Source: Faecalibacterium sp. CAG:74 (GTDB lineage: Bacteria > Bacillota > Clostridia > Christensenellales > Aristaeellaceae). Taken from it: DNA of 14,083 bases. Under the pieces are notes generated by a model. That model worked only from the letters and a program-made list of their open reading frames with translations, was not told the origin of the DNA and made no database searches. The stretch spans positions 8,046-22,128 of the forward strand of contig FR899859.1 in assembly GCA_000437595.1 (NCBI GenBank). The letters run 5' to 3'. Positions within the stretch are counted from its first letter, which is position 1. Each line of letters begins with the position of its first letter. Shown here piece after piece: positions 13,192 to 14,083 of this stretch. A program made the position numbers and the translations under genes.

Positions 13192-14048
13192 GAAAGCTCC
13201 TGACGCTGCTTTTGCTGCTTCTTCTGCTGCTCACCAGTTCCGCCATGGCGGCGGAGAAATCGGCGTATCGCTTGGCGGATGAGCAGGGGACGCTGCTGGC
13301 GTGGCTGGATGTTCCCCCTGCCGTCGGGGATGTGCTGCTGACGGCGGATGGCACGCGCCACCGGGTGATTGCGGTAGAGGGGCAGCAGGCGGTCTTGCGC
13401 GAGGATGGCACGGAGACGCTGCCCGATGTGCCGTGGTCTGCCCGCGAGACGGCGCAGCCTGTGACCAGTGCCATGCGCACCATCGGGCTGATGGGCGACG
13501 CGGCGCTTGTGCGGGATTTGCGGGAAGGGCTTGCGAATCAGGGCGCGCCGCTGGTGACGGTGAATCCTGAGCAGGCGGATTTTCCGCTGACCGTCGCGCA
13601 GGACGAAATCAGCAATTCCGCGGAATATGATACGCTTTTAAGCGGCGAGAAAGCGGCGAAAATCCGCCTGATTGTCCGCCGCGGCGGCGATAATGAAGCG
13701 CTGATGAAGGATTTCGCGCTCTCCGTCAAGGCAGGGCTTGACCATACCGCCCCGACGCTCATTCGGGACGTGTACTTTGCCGCGAACGCGCAAGAGCCGC
13801 TCCGGATGCTCTGGGGCGCGCGGGAGACCGAGCCAATCCGCCTGCAAAACACGATTTTGCCGCTGGCGCAGGTGATTTCAAACGCGCTGGAGCCCCACGA
13901 TACGGCTGGCGGCATTTCCGGCAGCGAGGACGTGCCGGAGCACAGCGCCGTGACAGGCTTGATTTTCGCCGGCGGTCTGCTGCTGGCGGGCGTGGTCGGC
14001 TACGGGCTGCTGCTGACCGGGGGACGCAGGCACGGGAAGAAAACATAA
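13188..14048 (+). CDS. Divergent SpoIIP-like protein lacking the recognisable catalytic motifs
   Basis: True SpoIIP is the amidase/endopeptidase of the SpoIIDMP engulfment machine. This 286-residue protein has a signal peptide (1-22), then the N-terminal block of clostridial SpoIIP (AYRLADEQGTLLAWL, VGDVLLTADGTRHRVIAVEG, 26-65). Its later part, GEKAAKIRLIVRRGGDNEAL (153-172) through APTLIRDVYFA, parallels SpoIIP GkxxAxxxxVVGxxNxN...PGLxxGVxY. A C-terminal membrane helix (about 253-276) and a basic tail follow. Compared with SpoIIP, the HTHxxESY zinc motif and its loop are missing (the chain runs from TIGLMGD straight into LVRDLREGLANQG), and the DLHRD-like site reads VAQDE. It therefore looks like a non-catalytic paralogue, perhaps structural or regulatory. 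The relationship is judged by eye from motif order. Confidence 0.62.
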   Translation: MRKLLTLLLLLLLLLTSSAMAAEKSAYRLADEQGTLLAWLDVPPAVGDVLLTADGTRHRVIAVEGQQAVLREDGTETLPDVPWSARETAQPVTSAMRTIGLMGDAALVRDLREGLANQGAPLVTVNPEQADFPLTVAQDEISNSAEYDTLLSGEKAAKIRLIVRRGGDNEALMKDFALSVKAGLDHTAPTLIRDVYFAANAQEPLRMLWGARETEPIRLQNTILPLAQVISNALEPHDTAGGISGSEDVPEHSAVTGLIFAGGLLLAGVVGYGLLLTGGRRHGKKT

Positions 14049-14056
14049 CCCAAAAG

Positions 14057-14083
14057 GCGATTCAGCCGATGAAGCTGAACCGC
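14057..14083 (+). terminator. Possible terminator, cut by window edge
   Basis: gcgattcagc (14057-14066) pairs with gctgaaccgc (14074-14083) with one mismatch around a 7-nt loop, starting 8 nt after the last stop codon. The window ends at the base of the stem, so any T-run cannot be seen. Confidence 0.5.

Noticed and set aside
12429..13361. Minus-strand 310-codon ORF
   Set aside because: Covers the membrane protein and SpoIIP-like genes on the plus strand, which have signal peptide, membrane helices and ribosome binding sites; the minus frame is Ser/Arg/Pro-rich and featureless.

Overview
The window looks like a GC-rich, spore-forming Firmicute of the Clostridia, probably a gut-type lineage. 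The signs are consensus sigma-A promoters (TTGACN/TATAAT), strong AGGAGG-type ribosome binding sites, a divergent SpoIIP-like sporulation protein, a tRNA-Leu with no encoded CCA, and dispersed short-hairpin repeats of a kind common in gut Clostridia. The exact lineage is an inference; no taxonomic marker is present.

Layout. (1) 1-963 on the minus strand is the N-terminal part of adenine deaminase, cut by the window edge. Its promoter faces that of the next operon across a 152-bp gap. (2) 1116-4267 on the plus strand is a compact three-gene phosphonate cassette: phosphonopyruvate decarboxylase (aepY), a LicC-type nucleotidyltransferase, and PEP mutase (aepX) with an extra N-terminal cytidylyltransferase-like domain. 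Together they would make the C-P bond, pull the equilibrium forward by decarboxylation, and activate a small phosphonate as a nucleotidyl derivative for transfer to a surface glycan or lipid. No transaminase, reductase or transferase is encoded beside them. (3) 4268-4627 holds a degenerate tandem repeat and a perfect tRNA promoter, followed by tRNA-Leu(UAA) and two closely spaced terminators serving opposite strands. (4) 4819-4956 minus is a 45-residue gene with its own promoter, RBS and terminator. (5) 5306-6463 minus is a secreted CapA/PgsA-type metallophosphatase-like protein. A tandem array of 8-bp hairpins lies just upstream of it. (6) 6733-8405 minus is an Lrp/AsnC regulator translationally coupled to a class I aminotransferase. 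(7) 8510-10233 minus holds two overlapping family 2 glycosyltransferases of rhamnosyltransferase type. (8) 10332-12365 minus is an unrecognised 677-residue protein with a Pro/Ala linker and a coiled coil; the frame of its C-terminal end is uncertain. (9) 12601-14048 plus is a pair of overlapping genes: a multi-pass membrane protein and a SpoIIP-like protein that has lost the recognisable catalytic motifs. A candidate forespore-type promoter and a 14-bp perfect inverted repeat lie in front of them.

The most notable items are the minimal phosphonate cassette with two unlike nucleotidyltransferase folds, the apparent SpoIIP pseudoenzyme with its membrane partner, and the conflict of signals at the 3' end of the 677-residue gene.
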